32,433 nucleotides of DNA, from assembly GCA_019352055.1 (NCBI GenBank), contig JABBOB010000012.1, positions 21,160 through 53,592 of the forward strand, written 5' to 3'. Origin of the DNA: Acidobacteriota bacterium. GTDB lineage: Bacteria; Actinomycetota; Actinomycetes; Actinomycetales; Microbacteriaceae. Under the pieces are notes generated by a model that saw nothing but the letters and a program-made list of their open reading frames with translations, was not told where the DNA came from and made no database searches. Every line of letters begins with the position of its first letter. Position 1 is the first letter of the stretch. Positions 8,460 through 16,365 of this stretch are shown here, piece after piece. The position numbers and the translations under genes were made by a program.

Positions 8460-8624
8460 ATGACGGACGAGGCACCGAGTCGGGCTGCGCGACCCCACCG
8501 CGTCCTCGACGGCTCGGCGGACTCGCTCCTCGAGGCACGGGGACGGCCCCGTCCTCGTGCCTCGAGGCGCGCCGATCGCATGACCGATCCGCACGAGCTA
8601 CCCGCTGGAGGTCGCCGACCATGA
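8460..8624 (+). CDS. Possible 54-codon leader ORF
   Basis: An open frame starting at ATG 8460, 43 nt from the centre of a DosR-type box, and ending in TGA that overlaps the ATG of the USP gene (ATGA at 8621-8624). It encodes a basic, Arg- and Pro-rich peptide starting MTDEAPSRAARPHRVLDG, with no family resemblance. Its third-position GC (about two thirds) is clearly lower than in the true genes nearby, so it may be a translated leader or chance. It contains the large hairpin at 8528-8567. Supported by promoter spacing and stop/start overlap only. Confidence 0.3.
   Translation: MTDEAPSRAARPHRVLDGSADSLLEARGRPRPRASRRADRMTDPHELPAGGRRP
8528..8567 (+). promoter_or_regulatory. Strong leader hairpin upstream of the 8621 USP gene
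   Basis: Two 19-nt arms (8528-8546 and 8549-8567) are complementary except for one G/T-type mismatch, separated by 2 nt; the arms start CCTCGAGGCACG and end CGTGCCTCGAGG. It lies between the predicted transcript start and the USP start, 53 nt before the ATG. No U-tract follows. It could be an attenuator, an RNase processing site or an mRNA-stabilising stem. Confidence 0.6.
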
Positions 8625-9517
8625 CCGACATCCGACCGCGACGCCTCCCCGCGCTCGCCCCGCACGCCACCGACCACCTGGTGGAGCACCTCGTGCTCGC
8701 CATCGACGGCGGCCCGGCGGCCGCGGCCGCGACGCGCTGGGTCGGCGAGCGGGCCCGATCCCACGTCATCGACGCGGACCTGGTGCACGTCGTCCCCGAC
8801 GGGACCGGCGGCATCGCCGCCGACGGGACCCCGCGGGCGGACGGGCCCATCGGCCCGGCCAGGCGGCACCTCGCGCGCGTCGCGCCCGCCGTCGAGGTGA
8901 CGGCTCGGGTACTCGAGGGGGAGCCCCTCCAGGTGCTCGCCGCCTGCGCCGTCGACGCCGACCTCGTCGTGCTGGGCACGCACCGCGGCGCCGGCTCCCC
9001 GCACCTCGTCGCCGCGTTCGCGACCCGGTTCGCGGCGTCGGCGCCCTGCCCGGGCGTGGTCGTCCCGGCCGGCTGGCGCCGGTCCGCAGGACCGATCGTG
9101 TGCGGCGTCGAGGGGGACGGCAGCGATGTCGCCGCCGTCGAGTTCGCGGCGCGCGAGGCGGCCGTGCTGCACCGGGAGCTGGTGCTCGTGCACTCGTGGC
9201 GTCTCGCCCCGGTCGTCTGGCCGGCGCTCGAGGTCGACCTCGAGGGGCACGCGATCCCGCACGGGCCGAGCGCCCGGCTCGACGCGGTCGCGGACCCGCT
9301 GCGGAAGGCGCATCCGGAGCTGCAGGTCGTCCGCGTGGTCGAGCACGGCGCCGCGGTCCGCGCGCTGCTGCGGGCCGGTCGCCACGCCTCGCTCCTGGTC
9401 CTCGGCACGCACGGGGTGTCGCTGATCGACCGGCTGCTGCTCGGCTCGGTGACCCGCGGCGTGCTCGAGCGCCCGGTCTGCCCGGTGGCGATCGTGCCGC
9501 CGCACCGGGCCGACTGA
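8621..9517 (+). CDS. Universal stress protein, tandem UspA domains
   Basis: A 298-residue protein with two UspA domains, about residues 20-150 (starting HLVLAIDGGPAAAAATRWV) and 157-294. The second domain keeps the ATP-binding pattern G-2x-G-9x-GS as GTHGVSLIDRLLLGS; the first (GTHRGAGSPHLVAAF) does not. In mycobacteria similar tandem USPs bind ATP and slow growth under hypoxia. ATG 8621 has a GGAGGT ribosome site. It is 9 nt upstream of a close paralogue at 9527, in one operon. It groups with the proteins at 9527 and 21510. Confidence 0.92.
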   Translation: MTDIRPRRLPALAPHATDHLVEHLVLAIDGGPAAAAATRWVGERARSHVIDADLVHVVPDGTGGIAADGTPRADGPIGPARRHLARVAPAVEVTARVLEGEPLQVLAACAVDADLVVLGTHRGAGSPHLVAAFATRFAASAPCPGVVVPAGWRRSAGPIVCGVEGDGSDVAAVEFAAREAAVLHRELVLVHSWRLAPVVWPALEVDLEGHAIPHGPSARLDAVADPLRKAHPELQVVRVVEHGAAVRALLRAGRHASLLVLGTHGVSLIDRLLLGSVTRGVLERPVCPVAIVPPHRAD

Positions 9518-9526
9518 GGAGGAGAC

Positions 9527-10405
9527 GTGGAGCACGCGGACACGGAGCGCGTCCCGGTCGCGTCCGCCGCGACGCATCCCGAGCACGTGATGCTCGCGAC
9601 CGACGGCGGCCCTGCGGGCATCGCGGCGGCCCGGTGGCTCGCGGAGCGTAGGAGCCGCCGACCGCTCGACGTCGAGATCGTCGCCGTCGTGGAGCCGGGC
9701 GATCAGCTCGGCGCGGAGCCGGGGGAACCGGAGCGCGCCGCCGGGCGCGCCGCGGACGAGGCGAGGGCGCTGCTCGAACGGCTCGCGCCCGGGATCGCGG
9801 TCGGGTCGACGGTGCTGGCGGGGGAGCCCGTCCGCACCCTCCGTCACGCAGCCCGCGCCGCCGACCTGCTCGTCGTCGGGACGGACCGGACCGCCCGGCG
9901 CGGGCTGCACGTCTCGCCGTCGTTCGCGACCCGGCTCGCCGCCGACGCCCTCTGCCCCACGGTCGTCGTGCGCAGCGCCTGGGAGTCGTCCGGGGGGCCG
10001 GTCGTCGTCGGTATCGCCGGGGACGGCAGCGAGGACGAAGCCCTGGCGTTCGCCGCCCGCGAGGCGGAGGAGCTCGGCCGCGACCTCGTCCTCGTGCACG
10101 CGTGGCGGCTCGCCGCCGGTGCGGCGCCGTCGGACGTCGGCGACCCGGGGCCCCGCGCCGCGAACGAGGCGCTGCGTGCCGCCGCCGCGCGCCTCCGGAT
10201 CGGACGCCCCGATCTCCGCATCGTGCCGGTGCTCACCGCGACCCGGCCCATCCGCGCCCTCGAACGAGCCGCGCTCGGCGCGGCTCTGGTGGTGGTGGGG
10301 TCCCGCGGCCTCGACGCCCTCGACCGGATGCTCAGCAGGTCCGTGAGCCGAGCGGCGCTCGAACGGCTCGCCTGCCCGGTCGCGGTCGTGCCGCAGGGAG
10401 GTTGA
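9527..10405 (+). CDS. Universal stress protein, tandem UspA domains
   Basis: A 292-residue tandem UspA protein, second gene of the 8621 operon. Domain 1 starts HVMLATDGGPAGIAAARWLA and domain 2 starts VVVGIAGDGSEDEALAFAAREAEELG, and both share many positions with the proteins at 8621 and 21510. The C-terminal nucleotide loop is GSRGLDALDRMLSRS: the glycine just before the last Ser is Arg, so ATP binding may be weakened. GTG 9527 follows GAGGAGGAG. No box of its own was seen, in keeping with cotranscription. Confidence 0.9.
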   Translation: MEHADTERVPVASAATHPEHVMLATDGGPAGIAAARWLAERRSRRPLDVEIVAVVEPGDQLGAEPGEPERAAGRAADEARALLERLAPGIAVGSTVLAGEPVRTLRHAARAADLLVVGTDRTARRGLHVSPSFATRLAADALCPTVVVRSAWESSGGPVVVGIAGDGSEDEALAFAAREAEELGRDLVLVHAWRLAAGAAPSDVGDPGPRAANEALRAAAARLRIGRPDLRIVPVLTATRPIRALERAALGAALVVVGSRGLDALDRMLSRSVSRAALERLACPVAVVPQGG

Positions 10406-10426
10406 CCGCGGTTGTGCGCACCGGAC

Positions 10427-10441
10427 GGGACGAACGGCCCT
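10427..10441 (+). promoter_or_regulatory. DosR-type box
   Basis: Reads GGGACGAACGGCCCT, centred 79 nt upstream of the GTG at 10513. It lies 21 nt after the stop of the previous USP gene. Confidence 0.7.
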
Positions 10442-10512
10442 GTCCGGTCCGTGCCGGGTGCGCGACGCTTCGCCAGGCGGTCCTGCGCCGCCCGGAGCCC
10501 GAGGAGATCGAC

Positions 10513-11391
10513 GTGACGTCCATGACCGGGCTCGAAGCGGTCGAACCACCGCTGTCGGCACGGGTCGAGCACGTGGTGCTCGCCGCCGACGACTCGTTCG
10601 GCGCGATCGCGGCGGCGGAGTGGCTCGCCGAGCGCGCGCGCCACCGACGGATGGCCGTCGAGATCGTCGTCATCGAAGGCCACGTGCGGACGGGCCCGCA
10701 CACCGGCTCGGCCCACCAGGAGGGGGAGGGCGTCGCGTGGGGTATGCGCGAGTCCCTCGGGGCGAGGCTGCCGGCGGCGCCCACCACGGTGCGGGTGCTC
10801 GCGGGCGAACCGGTCGAGGCGCTGCGCGGGGCGGCGGAGGACGGCGACCTCTTCGTCATCGGCTGCAACCGGGAGGGGTACTGGCACCGCCTGCCGATCG
10901 CGACCCGGTCGACCCGGGTCGCGGAGGTCGCGGTGCGACCCACCGCGGTCGTCCCGTCGACGTGGGCTCCGGCCTCCGGCGTCGTGCTCGCAGCCGTGTC
11001 CGGGAGCGCGCCGGAGGTCGTGGACTGGGCGGCGGCGGAGGCCGCGACCACCGGCCGGGTCCTGGAGCTCGTGCACGTCGATCTGCTGGCGATCCGGTCG
11101 TCCCCCGCTCGGCGGCCCGACACCGGGATCCTCGCGGAGGCCGAGCGGCACACGATCGGAGCGCACGTCACCCGGGTCCGGGCCGCGCATCCCGGGCTGC
11201 AGGTGCGCACCGTCCTGGAGCACGAGGGCGTCGCCGACGCGCTCGTCGCGCGCGGCGGGGACACGGCGACGATCGTGGTCGGCACCCGGATGCGGGGTGC
11301 GGGATCCGTGCTGCGTGCGGTGCTCGAGCACGCCCGCTGCCCGGTCGTCGTGGTACCCGTGACCGGCGACGCGGACGAGGCGACGAGGTGA
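10513..11391 (+). CDS. Universal stress protein, tandem UspA domains (divergent subfamily)
   Basis: A 292-residue tandem UspA protein of a second subfamily shared with the protein at 23726. Both have AADDS[FY]GAIAAA near residue 24, VIGCNR[ED]G[YF]W near residue 116 and LPIATRSTRVAE straight after. The usual glycine-rich ATP loop is not kept in either half (GTRMRGAGSVLRAV), so it may not bind ATP in the usual way. The start was set at GTG 10513, because it has GAGGAG upstream and the box-to-start distance is exactly that of the other long-spacing genes; an upstream open frame only runs antisense-like through the previous gene. Overlaps the next gene by GTGA. Confidence 0.85.
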   Translation: MTSMTGLEAVEPPLSARVEHVVLAADDSFGAIAAAEWLAERARHRRMAVEIVVIEGHVRTGPHTGSAHQEGEGVAWGMRESLGARLPAAPTTVRVLAGEPVEALRGAAEDGDLFVIGCNREGYWHRLPIATRSTRVAEVAVRPTAVVPSTWAPASGVVLAAVSGSAPEVVDWAAAEAATTGRVLELVHVDLLAIRSSPARRPDTGILAEAERHTIGAHVTRVRAAHPGLQVRTVLEHEGVADALVARGGDTATIVVGTRMRGAGSVLRAVLEHARCPVVVVPVTGDADEATR

Positions 11392-11801
11392 CGGACCGCG
11401 CTGCGGTGCCGCCGGGCGTGCGCCGCGCCTTCGCGATCCTCACCGGCATCGCGACCCTCTTCGTGTTCGTGCAGTTCTTCACCTCGGGCGAGTTCATCGG
11501 GACCCACGGGGCCGCCGCGGAATCCTGGAAGGCGGTCCACGGCGTCACGGCGTACGGGCTGCTCGTGCCGGCGCTGCTCGCGGCCGTCCTCGCGGTCGTC
11601 GCGCTCCGCAGGGCGGCCCCGGTGCTGACCGGCGTCGCCGTCGCGCTGCTGGTCGCCGCCGTCGGGCAGACCGCGACGGGCGAGCTGATCAGCAGGGCGC
11701 ATCTCGACTCGCTGACGCCGGTCCACGTCGTCCTCGCCGCCGTCGTGCTGAGCCTCGCGGTGTGGGCGTCGATGCGGTCGGCGACGTTGCGCCGCGGCTG
11801 A
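11388..11801 (+). CDS. Four-helix membrane protein
   Basis: A 137-residue integral membrane protein with four predicted helices (about residues 13-31, 50-68, 74-93 and 108-128). It resembles small uncharacterised four-helix proteins of actinobacteria (DUF6220-like, from memory). There is a His near the start of helix 2 (KAVHGVTAYG) and another in helix 4 (TPVHVVLAAVV), an arrangement that could hold a haem, but this is inference. GTG 11388 overlaps the stop of the USP gene, so they are coupled and share the box at 10427. The function is unknown. Confidence 0.75.
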   Translation: MTDRAAVPPGVRRAFAILTGIATLFVFVQFFTSGEFIGTHGAAAESWKAVHGVTAYGLLVPALLAAVLAVVALRRAAPVLTGVAVALLVAAVGQTATGELISRAHLDSLTPVHVVLAAVVLSLAVWASMRSATLRRG

Positions 11802-11940
11802 CAGCGGCGGCGACCTCTCACTCGAGCTCGGTCGCGTCGACGTCCGTCGGGGCCGCGCGTCGAGCCGGGAGGGCCGGCGCCGAGCCGGGGGCCGCGCACC
11901 GCCGCCTCGTACCGTGGAGCGCTCCTTCGGATCCGCCGCT

Positions 11941-11964
11941 GGGCCCGGCCATCGACCGGGTCCC
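11941..11964. terminator. Possible hairpin downstream of the 10513-11801 operon
   Basis: GGGCCCGG and CCGGGTCCC pair over 8 bp with one bulged base and a 7-nt loop. It is 140 nt after the stop of the membrane-protein gene and just before the next DosR-type box. No U-tract. Apart from this and the box, nothing was recognised in the 280-nt gap from 11802 to 12081. Confidence 0.3.
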
Positions 11965-11995
11965 TCGCACGCTCGGGGGGCGCCACGGACCGCGC

Positions 11996-12010
11996 GGGCC
12001 TTTCGGCCCT
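11996..12010 (+). promoter_or_regulatory. DosR-type box
   Basis: Reads GGGCCTTTCGGCCCT, centred 79 nt upstream of the ATG at 12082. The left half-site has C in place of A, giving a more symmetrical palindrome. Confidence 0.6.
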
Positions 12011-12081
12011 GCCCCATCGCCCAGCCCCGGGGCACGGTCGAGCCCAGCGCGCGACCGCGCGCGGATGGGGAGAGACCGCAC

Positions 12082-12540
12082 ATGTTCACCGACACCGACA
12101 CCGACACGGACCCGGAGCAGCGCATCGCGCGCCTGGACGACGAGGAGTGCTGGCGGCGGCTGCTCGCCGAGCAGGTCGGCCGGCTCGCGTTCATGGCGGA
12201 CGGCCGGATCGAGGTGCTGCCGCTGAACTACGTGGTGCGCGGGCGGCGCCTCGTGTTCCGCACCACGGCGGACTCCTCCCTGCTCGCGCCGCAGGACGGC
12301 TCCGTCGCGCTGGAGGTCGACGGCTGGGACGCGACGAGCGCCTGGAGCGTCGTCGCCAGAGGCACGCTGTCCGCCGATCCGGATCCCGTCGCGTTCTCCA
12401 TGGAGCAGGAGTACGGGCTCGCGCCCTGGGCGCCCGACGAGCACGGGCCGCGCAGGACGCTGGTCGCGCTGACCGTGCGCGAGGTGCAGGGACGCTCGTT
12501 CCACCGCCGGGTCGACGAGCAGGAGCGCTGGTACTTCTGA
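12082..12540 (+). CDS. Pyridoxamine 5'-phosphate oxidase-like split-barrel protein
   Basis: A 152-residue member of the same split-barrel group as 7009 and 13602: ARLDDEECWRRLLAEQVGRLAF, VLPLNYVVRGRRLVFRT, then DGSVALEVDGWDATSAWSVV. It starts with MFTDTDTDTDPEQ, encoded by a short hexanucleotide repeat, so length variation is possible there. The cofactor (FMN or F420) and substrate are unknown. The ATG has a GGGGAGAG ribosome site and a DosR-type box at the 79-nt spacing. Confidence 0.85.
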   Translation: MFTDTDTDTDPEQRIARLDDEECWRRLLAEQVGRLAFMADGRIEVLPLNYVVRGRRLVFRTTADSSLLAPQDGSVALEVDGWDATSAWSVVARGTLSADPDPVAFSMEQEYGLAPWAPDEHGPRRTLVALTVREVQGRSFHRRVDEQERWYF

Positions 12541-12556
12541 GCCGACGCGCCCGGTC

Positions 12557-12571
12557 AGGACCTTGGGCCCT
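12557..12571 (+). promoter_or_regulatory. DosR-type box
   Basis: Reads AGGACCTTGGGCCCT, centred 44 nt upstream of the ATG at 12608. It differs at one base from the box at 14082. Confidence 0.8.
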
Positions 12572-12607
12572 ACATCCGCCGCGGACTCGAGGGGCACGAT
12601 CCGAGGC

Positions 12608-13564
12608 ATGAACCCCTCCGAACCCGAGCTCGTTCCCGCACCCGTTCACGGGCCCCGGGTGGTCGTCGGCGTCGACGGCTCGCCCGACTCGATCGCCGCC
12701 CTGCACGCGGGCGCCTGGGCCGCGGCGATGCGCGGCGGGACCCTGGTCGCCGTGACCGCGTGGGGCGTCCCCCTGATCGTCCCGCGCGCGCCGGTGGTCA
12801 TCCCCGATCTCCGCGCCACCGCAGTGCAGGTGCTCGACGGTGCGCTCGCCGACGCCTTCCACGGCAGCGCCCTCGTGCCGATCGAGAAGGTCGTGAAGTC
12901 CGGCACGGCGGCGGAGGTGCTCGTCGAGGAGGCGGCGGACGCCGCGCTCGTCGTCGTCGGCAGCCGTGGCCACGGCGGCTTCGCCGGCCTCCTGCTCGGC
13001 TCTGTGAGCATGGCGTGCGCGATGCGTGCCCCGTGCCCCGTGCTCGTCATGCACCACGGCGACCCGCTGCCGCCCGCTGCTCGCGCGAGCGCGCGCGGAC
13101 GGGTCGTCGTCGGCGTGGGCGACGGGCCCGGGGCCGCCCCCGTCCTGCAGGTCGCGGCGCAGGCTGCGCGCGAGATGGACTCGGACCTCCTCGCGATCAG
13201 CACCTGGAACGACGTGAGCTTCTCCGGCGACGCGTACGTCGACTTCCGCAGCGAGGTCGTCGACGCCGCGCGCACCCACCTCGACGAGCGGATCGCGGAG
13301 GCCTTCCCGACCGACCGCCCGTCGCACCTGACGACGGAGCTGCGCGAGGGCGGCGCCGTGAGGATCCTGATCGAGGAGAGCCGCACCGCCGACCTCGTCG
13401 TCGTCGGGAGGAGCGGGCATCGGGCGCTGGCCGGCGTGCTGACCGGTTCCGTCTGCCTCCCGGTCGCCGAGCACGCCGTGAGCCCGGTCCTGGTCGTCCC
13501 CGCCGGGACGATCGGCGAGGACCACATGTGGGCGCCGGTGCACCACCTCACCGCCGCGTCCTGA
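12608..13564 (+). CDS. Universal stress protein, tandem UspA domains
   Basis: A 318-residue tandem UspA protein, the most canonical of the island. Domain 1 starts RVVVGVDGSPDSIAALHAG and has a perfect ATP loop, GSRGHGGFAGLLLGS near residues 118-132. Domain 2 has a second good loop, GRSGHRALAGVLTGS. This is the USP here most likely to bind ATP at both sites. ATG 12608 was preferred over an in-frame ATG at 12563, because the latter lies inside the DosR-type box; the chosen ATG is 44 nt from the box centre and lacks a clear ribosome site, so it may be leaderless. The next gene starts 38 nt downstream. Confidence 0.92.
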   Translation: MNPSEPELVPAPVHGPRVVVGVDGSPDSIAALHAGAWAAAMRGGTLVAVTAWGVPLIVPRAPVVIPDLRATAVQVLDGALADAFHGSALVPIEKVVKSGTAAEVLVEEAADAALVVVGSRGHGGFAGLLLGSVSMACAMRAPCPVLVMHHGDPLPPAARASARGRVVVGVGDGPGAAPVLQVAAQAAREMDSDLLAISTWNDVSFSGDAYVDFRSEVVDAARTHLDERIAEAFPTDRPSHLTTELREGGAVRILIEESRTADLVVVGRSGHRALAGVLTGSVCLPVAEHAVSPVLVVPAGTIGEDHMWAPVHHLTAAS

Positions 13565-13601
13565 GCGGGCACGGGAGCGGGGCCCGAGGAAGGACGACAG
13601 C

Positions 13602-14033
13602 ATGACCGACACCCGGAGCGCGGAGATCTACGAGCTCGACGACGCGGACTGCTGGGCGCTGCTCGAGCGCGGTGCGCTCGGGCGGCTGGCGGTCGCGGTC
13701 GCCGACCTGGTGGACATCTACCCGGTCAACTACGCGGTCGACGACCGGCGCCTCTACTTCAAGACCGCCGAGGGCTCGAAGCTCGCCGCGCTCGTGATCC
13801 GTTCGCAGGTCGCGTTCGAGATCGACGGCGTCGACGACCAGACCGCCTGGAGCGTCGTGGTCAAGGGCGATGCGCGCCTGATCGACCGCGTCGACGAGCG
13901 GGCCATCGCGGAACGGCTCCCGATCGTGTCCTGGCTGCCGACCGTCAAGCGGCGCATCGTCGTCATCGACCCGGTCGAGGTGACCGGCCGAGCGTTCCTG
14001 CGCGGGGCGGAGCCCGACGCCGAGTGGTACTGA
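13602..14033 (+). CDS. Pyridoxamine 5'-phosphate oxidase-like split-barrel protein
   Basis: A 143-residue single-domain split-barrel protein (EIYELDDADCWALLERGALGRLAV, DIYPVNYAVDDRRLYFKT, GSKLAALVIRSQVAFEIDG). It is the copy closest to the common actinobacterial form of this family. ATG 13602 follows a GAGGAAGGA ribosome site. No box of its own was found and the gap to the USP gene is 38 nt, so it is probably cotranscribed with it. A flavin- or F420-dependent reductase role is likely from family knowledge but unproven. Confidence 0.88.
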   Translation: MTDTRSAEIYELDDADCWALLERGALGRLAVAVADLVDIYPVNYAVDDRRLYFKTAEGSKLAALVIRSQVAFEIDGVDDQTAWSVVVKGDARLIDRVDERAIAERLPIVSWLPTVKRRIVVIDPVEVTGRAFLRGAEPDAEWY

Positions 14034-14081
14034 ACCCCGAGTCCGAGTGGCGTCCCAGGCGCTCCGGCCTGCCCCGCGGGC

Positions 14082-14096
14082 GGGACCTTGGGCCCT
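14082..14096 (+). promoter_or_regulatory. DosR-type box (consensus copy)
   Basis: Reads GGGACCTTGGGCCCT, the best match to the island consensus, centred 43 nt upstream of ATG 14132. Confidence 0.82.
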
Positions 14097-14131
14097 GGGA
14101 TCCGGAGCCGATCGACACGACCGTGCTGCTC

Positions 14132-15352
14132 ATGACCACCAGTGCCGTCCCGGTCGTCGGGGAACGTCTGCACGACATCGAGCAGACGGCGGCCACGGGC
14201 GCGCCGCAGCCGTGCCCGCGCCCCTCGCCGGGGGTGCACTCCGAGGCAGGCGTGCTCCGCACCGCGCTGCTCGACGTGGGGACCCGCGGGCAGCTCGCGG
14301 GCGACCACGCGTCGGCGGCCGTCGCGGAGGTGCTGCGGCAGCGCGGCGTCGGCGTGGTCGGCCTCCGGGACCTGCTCGCCGACCTGCTGGGCGCCGCGGA
14401 GGCGCGACGCGTGCTCATCGAGCGGGTCGTCGACGTGGTGGGACTCGCACCGGTCGCGGCCCGACGGCTGGAGCGGATGCTGCTCGACGCCGAGCCCGCG
14501 GCCGCCGCGAAGATGCTGCTCGACGGCCTTCCGGTGCGCGACTTCGACCTCGGCCGATCCGCCTCCCCGCGGGGGCGCTTCCTGCTGGAGCCGCTGGCCC
14601 GCAGCCGATCCCTCCGGTCCGCGTGGATCCTCGTCGGCGCGACCATGCTGCCGGCGCTCCCGCCTGCGGCGCAGCCGGACGCCCGGCGCGCGGTCGCCAT
14701 CGCCACGTCGTTGTGCCGCTTCCATCCCGCGCTGCGCGCGCTGCGGCCGATCCGGTACCTGCGCGATCCCGCGCTGCGTCGCAGCGACGCCCAGGTCGAC
14801 GGCGACGACGTGCTGCTCGCCCCCGACGGCTCGCTGCTGGTCGGCATCGGCCACCGCACCACCGCGCACGGCGCGCGGCAGCTCGCCAGGACCCTGCTCG
14901 ATGCGGGCGCGGTGCCTCGTGTCACGGTGCTCACGCTGCCGCGCGGTGCGCGGTTCGACCGGCTGGACGACCTGCTGGTGCCGGTCGACCGCGACCTGAC
15001 GATCGTGCACCCCGCGGCCTTCGTGGGCGACCTGCCGACCTGGACGTTGAGCGGAGGCAGGGACGGCGCACCGCTCCGCGCGGAGGCGGGCCGACCGTTC
15101 CGGGAGGGCGCCGACACGCTGCTCGGCCGCATGGTGACGCTGCACGACCTCCCCGGTGCTGCGGGGCCGGAGCACTTCGTGCCGCTCGAGCCGGGAGCGG
15201 TGCTCACCACGGTCCCGATCTCGGATCCGACCGTCCGGCTGCTCGAGCAGCTCGGCGTCGAGGTGCTGTCGGTGCCCGACGCGTCGGGACCGGCCGGCGG
15301 GGTGCGGCGGATCGTGCAGCCGCTGACCCGCGACGCGGTCCGCGTCGACTGA
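14132..15352 (+). CDS. Arginine deiminase homologue lacking the catalytic residues
   Basis: A 406-residue protein with the arginine deiminase layout from end to end: VHSEAGVLRTALL (residues 35-47), GDHASAAVAEVLRQRGVGVVGL, the inserted helical region, DGDDVLL, DDLLVPVDRD and a GGVRRIVQP end. Aligned by eye to ArcA, the FTRD Asp falls at Leu161, the EGGD Glu at Asp223, the HLD His at Arg277 and the catalytic Cys at Arg393. It therefore looks like a folded pseudoenzyme. The ATG at 14132 is 43 nt from the box centre without a ribosome site; GTG 14123 or an upstream ATG at 14024 are alternatives. The downstream USP gene begins at once, so they form an operon. Confidence 0.8.
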   Translation: MTTSAVPVVGERLHDIEQTAATGAPQPCPRPSPGVHSEAGVLRTALLDVGTRGQLAGDHASAAVAEVLRQRGVGVVGLRDLLADLLGAAEARRVLIERVVDVVGLAPVAARRLERMLLDAEPAAAAKMLLDGLPVRDFDLGRSASPRGRFLLEPLARSRSLRSAWILVGATMLPALPPAAQPDARRAVAIATSLCRFHPALRALRPIRYLRDPALRRSDAQVDGDDVLLAPDGSLLVGIGHRTTAHGARQLARTLLDAGAVPRVTVLTLPRGARFDRLDDLLVPVDRDLTIVHPAAFVGDLPTWTLSGGRDGAPLRAEAGRPFREGADTLLGRMVTLHDLPGAAGPEHFVPLEPGAVLTTVPISDPTVRLLEQLGVEVLSVPDASGPAGGVRRIVQPLTRDAVRVD

Positions 15353-15405
15353 TGTTCGCGCCGGCGGCCCCGCCGGCACCGGGTGACGAGAGAGATGGAG
15401 CACAC

Positions 15406-16365
15406 GTGTTCGAGGACATCGTGATCGGCTGGGACGGCGGACCCTCCGCCTCCGCGGCCGTCGACTGGGCGGTCCGCCGCTCGCTCGGTGAGCGCATCGT
15501 GCTGCTGGCGGTCATCGACGACCGCGTGCCCGAGGCCGATGACGGCTCGCCGCTGGAGTCGGCCACCGCGGCCCGGACCTCGGTCGAGGCGGCTGTGGCG
15601 CGCCTGCGGGAGCCGCATCCCGGGGCGCGCATCCGCAGCGAGGTCGTGGTCGGGGACACGACCCAGGTGCTGGAGCACCGCACCGGGCGGACACGGCTCG
15701 TCGTGATCGGGACGGATCCGCGGTCCCGTGCCGGCCGCTGGTCCCACACCACCGCGTCGCGCATCGCCTCGCGGGCGCACGGTCCCGTCGCGGTCGTGCC
15801 GCTCGGATCCGCCGTCGCGTCCGGTCCGGTGGTCGCCGGTGTCGACGGCACGGCCGCGTCGATCGCGGCCGCCAGGTGGGCGGCCGAGCTGGCGAGGTCG
15901 AGCGGTACCGCCCTGGTGATCGCGCACGCCTGGCAGGCGGCGGGCGAGCCGGACGATCCGGCGGACGACGGCACCGCGCTCGAGCCGGCGCGCCTCGGCG
16001 TGGACGCCGACCTCGTCGGTGAGGACGAACCGTCCCGCACGCTACCCGAGGCCCACGCCGCGGTGCTGAAGCAGGTCGTCGACGAGGTGCGCGCGGCGTA
16101 CCCGGACGTGCCGGTCGAGCCGCGACTGCTGCACGGGGCCGCGCCGTTGATGCTGCAGCGCGCGGCCGCGGACGCGGCGCTGCTGGTGCTCGGGCGGCAC
16201 AGCAGGTGGTCGGCGTCGGCTGTGCTGCTCGGCTCGGTGACGCACTCGCTGCTGCTCAGCAGCACCGTGCCGGTCCTCGTCGTCGGCGCCCACGAGGCAC
16301 CGGACGAGGCCGCACCGGCGGCGCTGCGGGAGTCGGCGCTCGACGTGGCGGCCCACCATGGCTGA
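15406..16365 (+). CDS. Universal stress protein, tandem UspA domains
   Basis: A 319-residue tandem UspA protein. Domain 1 starts FEDIVIGWDGGPSASAAVDWA; domain 2 starts VVAGVDGTAASIAAARWAAEL. The second nucleotide loop reads GRHSRWSASAVLLGS, with Ser in place of the second Gly; the protein at 16358 has the same change, so the two form a subfamily. GTG 15406 was chosen because GGAG lies 6 nt upstream and the domain starts there; an in-frame ATG at 15352 that overlaps the previous stop would add 18 residues and is a real alternative. It overlaps the next gene by 8 nt. Confidence 0.88.
   Translation: MFEDIVIGWDGGPSASAAVDWAVRRSLGERIVLLAVIDDRVPEADDGSPLESATAARTSVEAAVARLREPHPGARIRSEVVVGDTTQVLEHRTGRTRLVVIGTDPRSRAGRWSHTTASRIASRAHGPVAVVPLGSAVASGPVVAGVDGTAASIAAARWAAELARSSGTALVIAHAWQAAGEPDDPADDGTALEPARLGVDADLVGEDEPSRTLPEAHAAVLKQVVDEVRAAYPDVPVEPRLLHGAAPLMLQRAAADAALLVLGRHSRWSASAVLLGSVTHSLLLSSTVPVLVVGAHEAPDEAAPAALRESALDVAAHHG

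Noticed and set aside
8341-10561. Long open frame on the minus strand across two USP genes
   Set aside because: Only its last 170 codons (from 8338 down) are a real BON gene. The rest is antisense to clear UspA domains.
11950-11966. AGGGACCCGGTCGAT (minus strand) as a second box before 12082
   Set aside because: The centre and right half do not fit, while a better site at 11996 has the standard spacing. It is better explained as an arm of a hairpin.
12088-12107. Short ACCGAC repeat as a CRISPR or regulatory repeat
   Set aside because: It is three in-frame hexamers coding Asp-Thr at the N-terminus of the split-barrel protein; there are no spacers and nothing else repeat-like around it.
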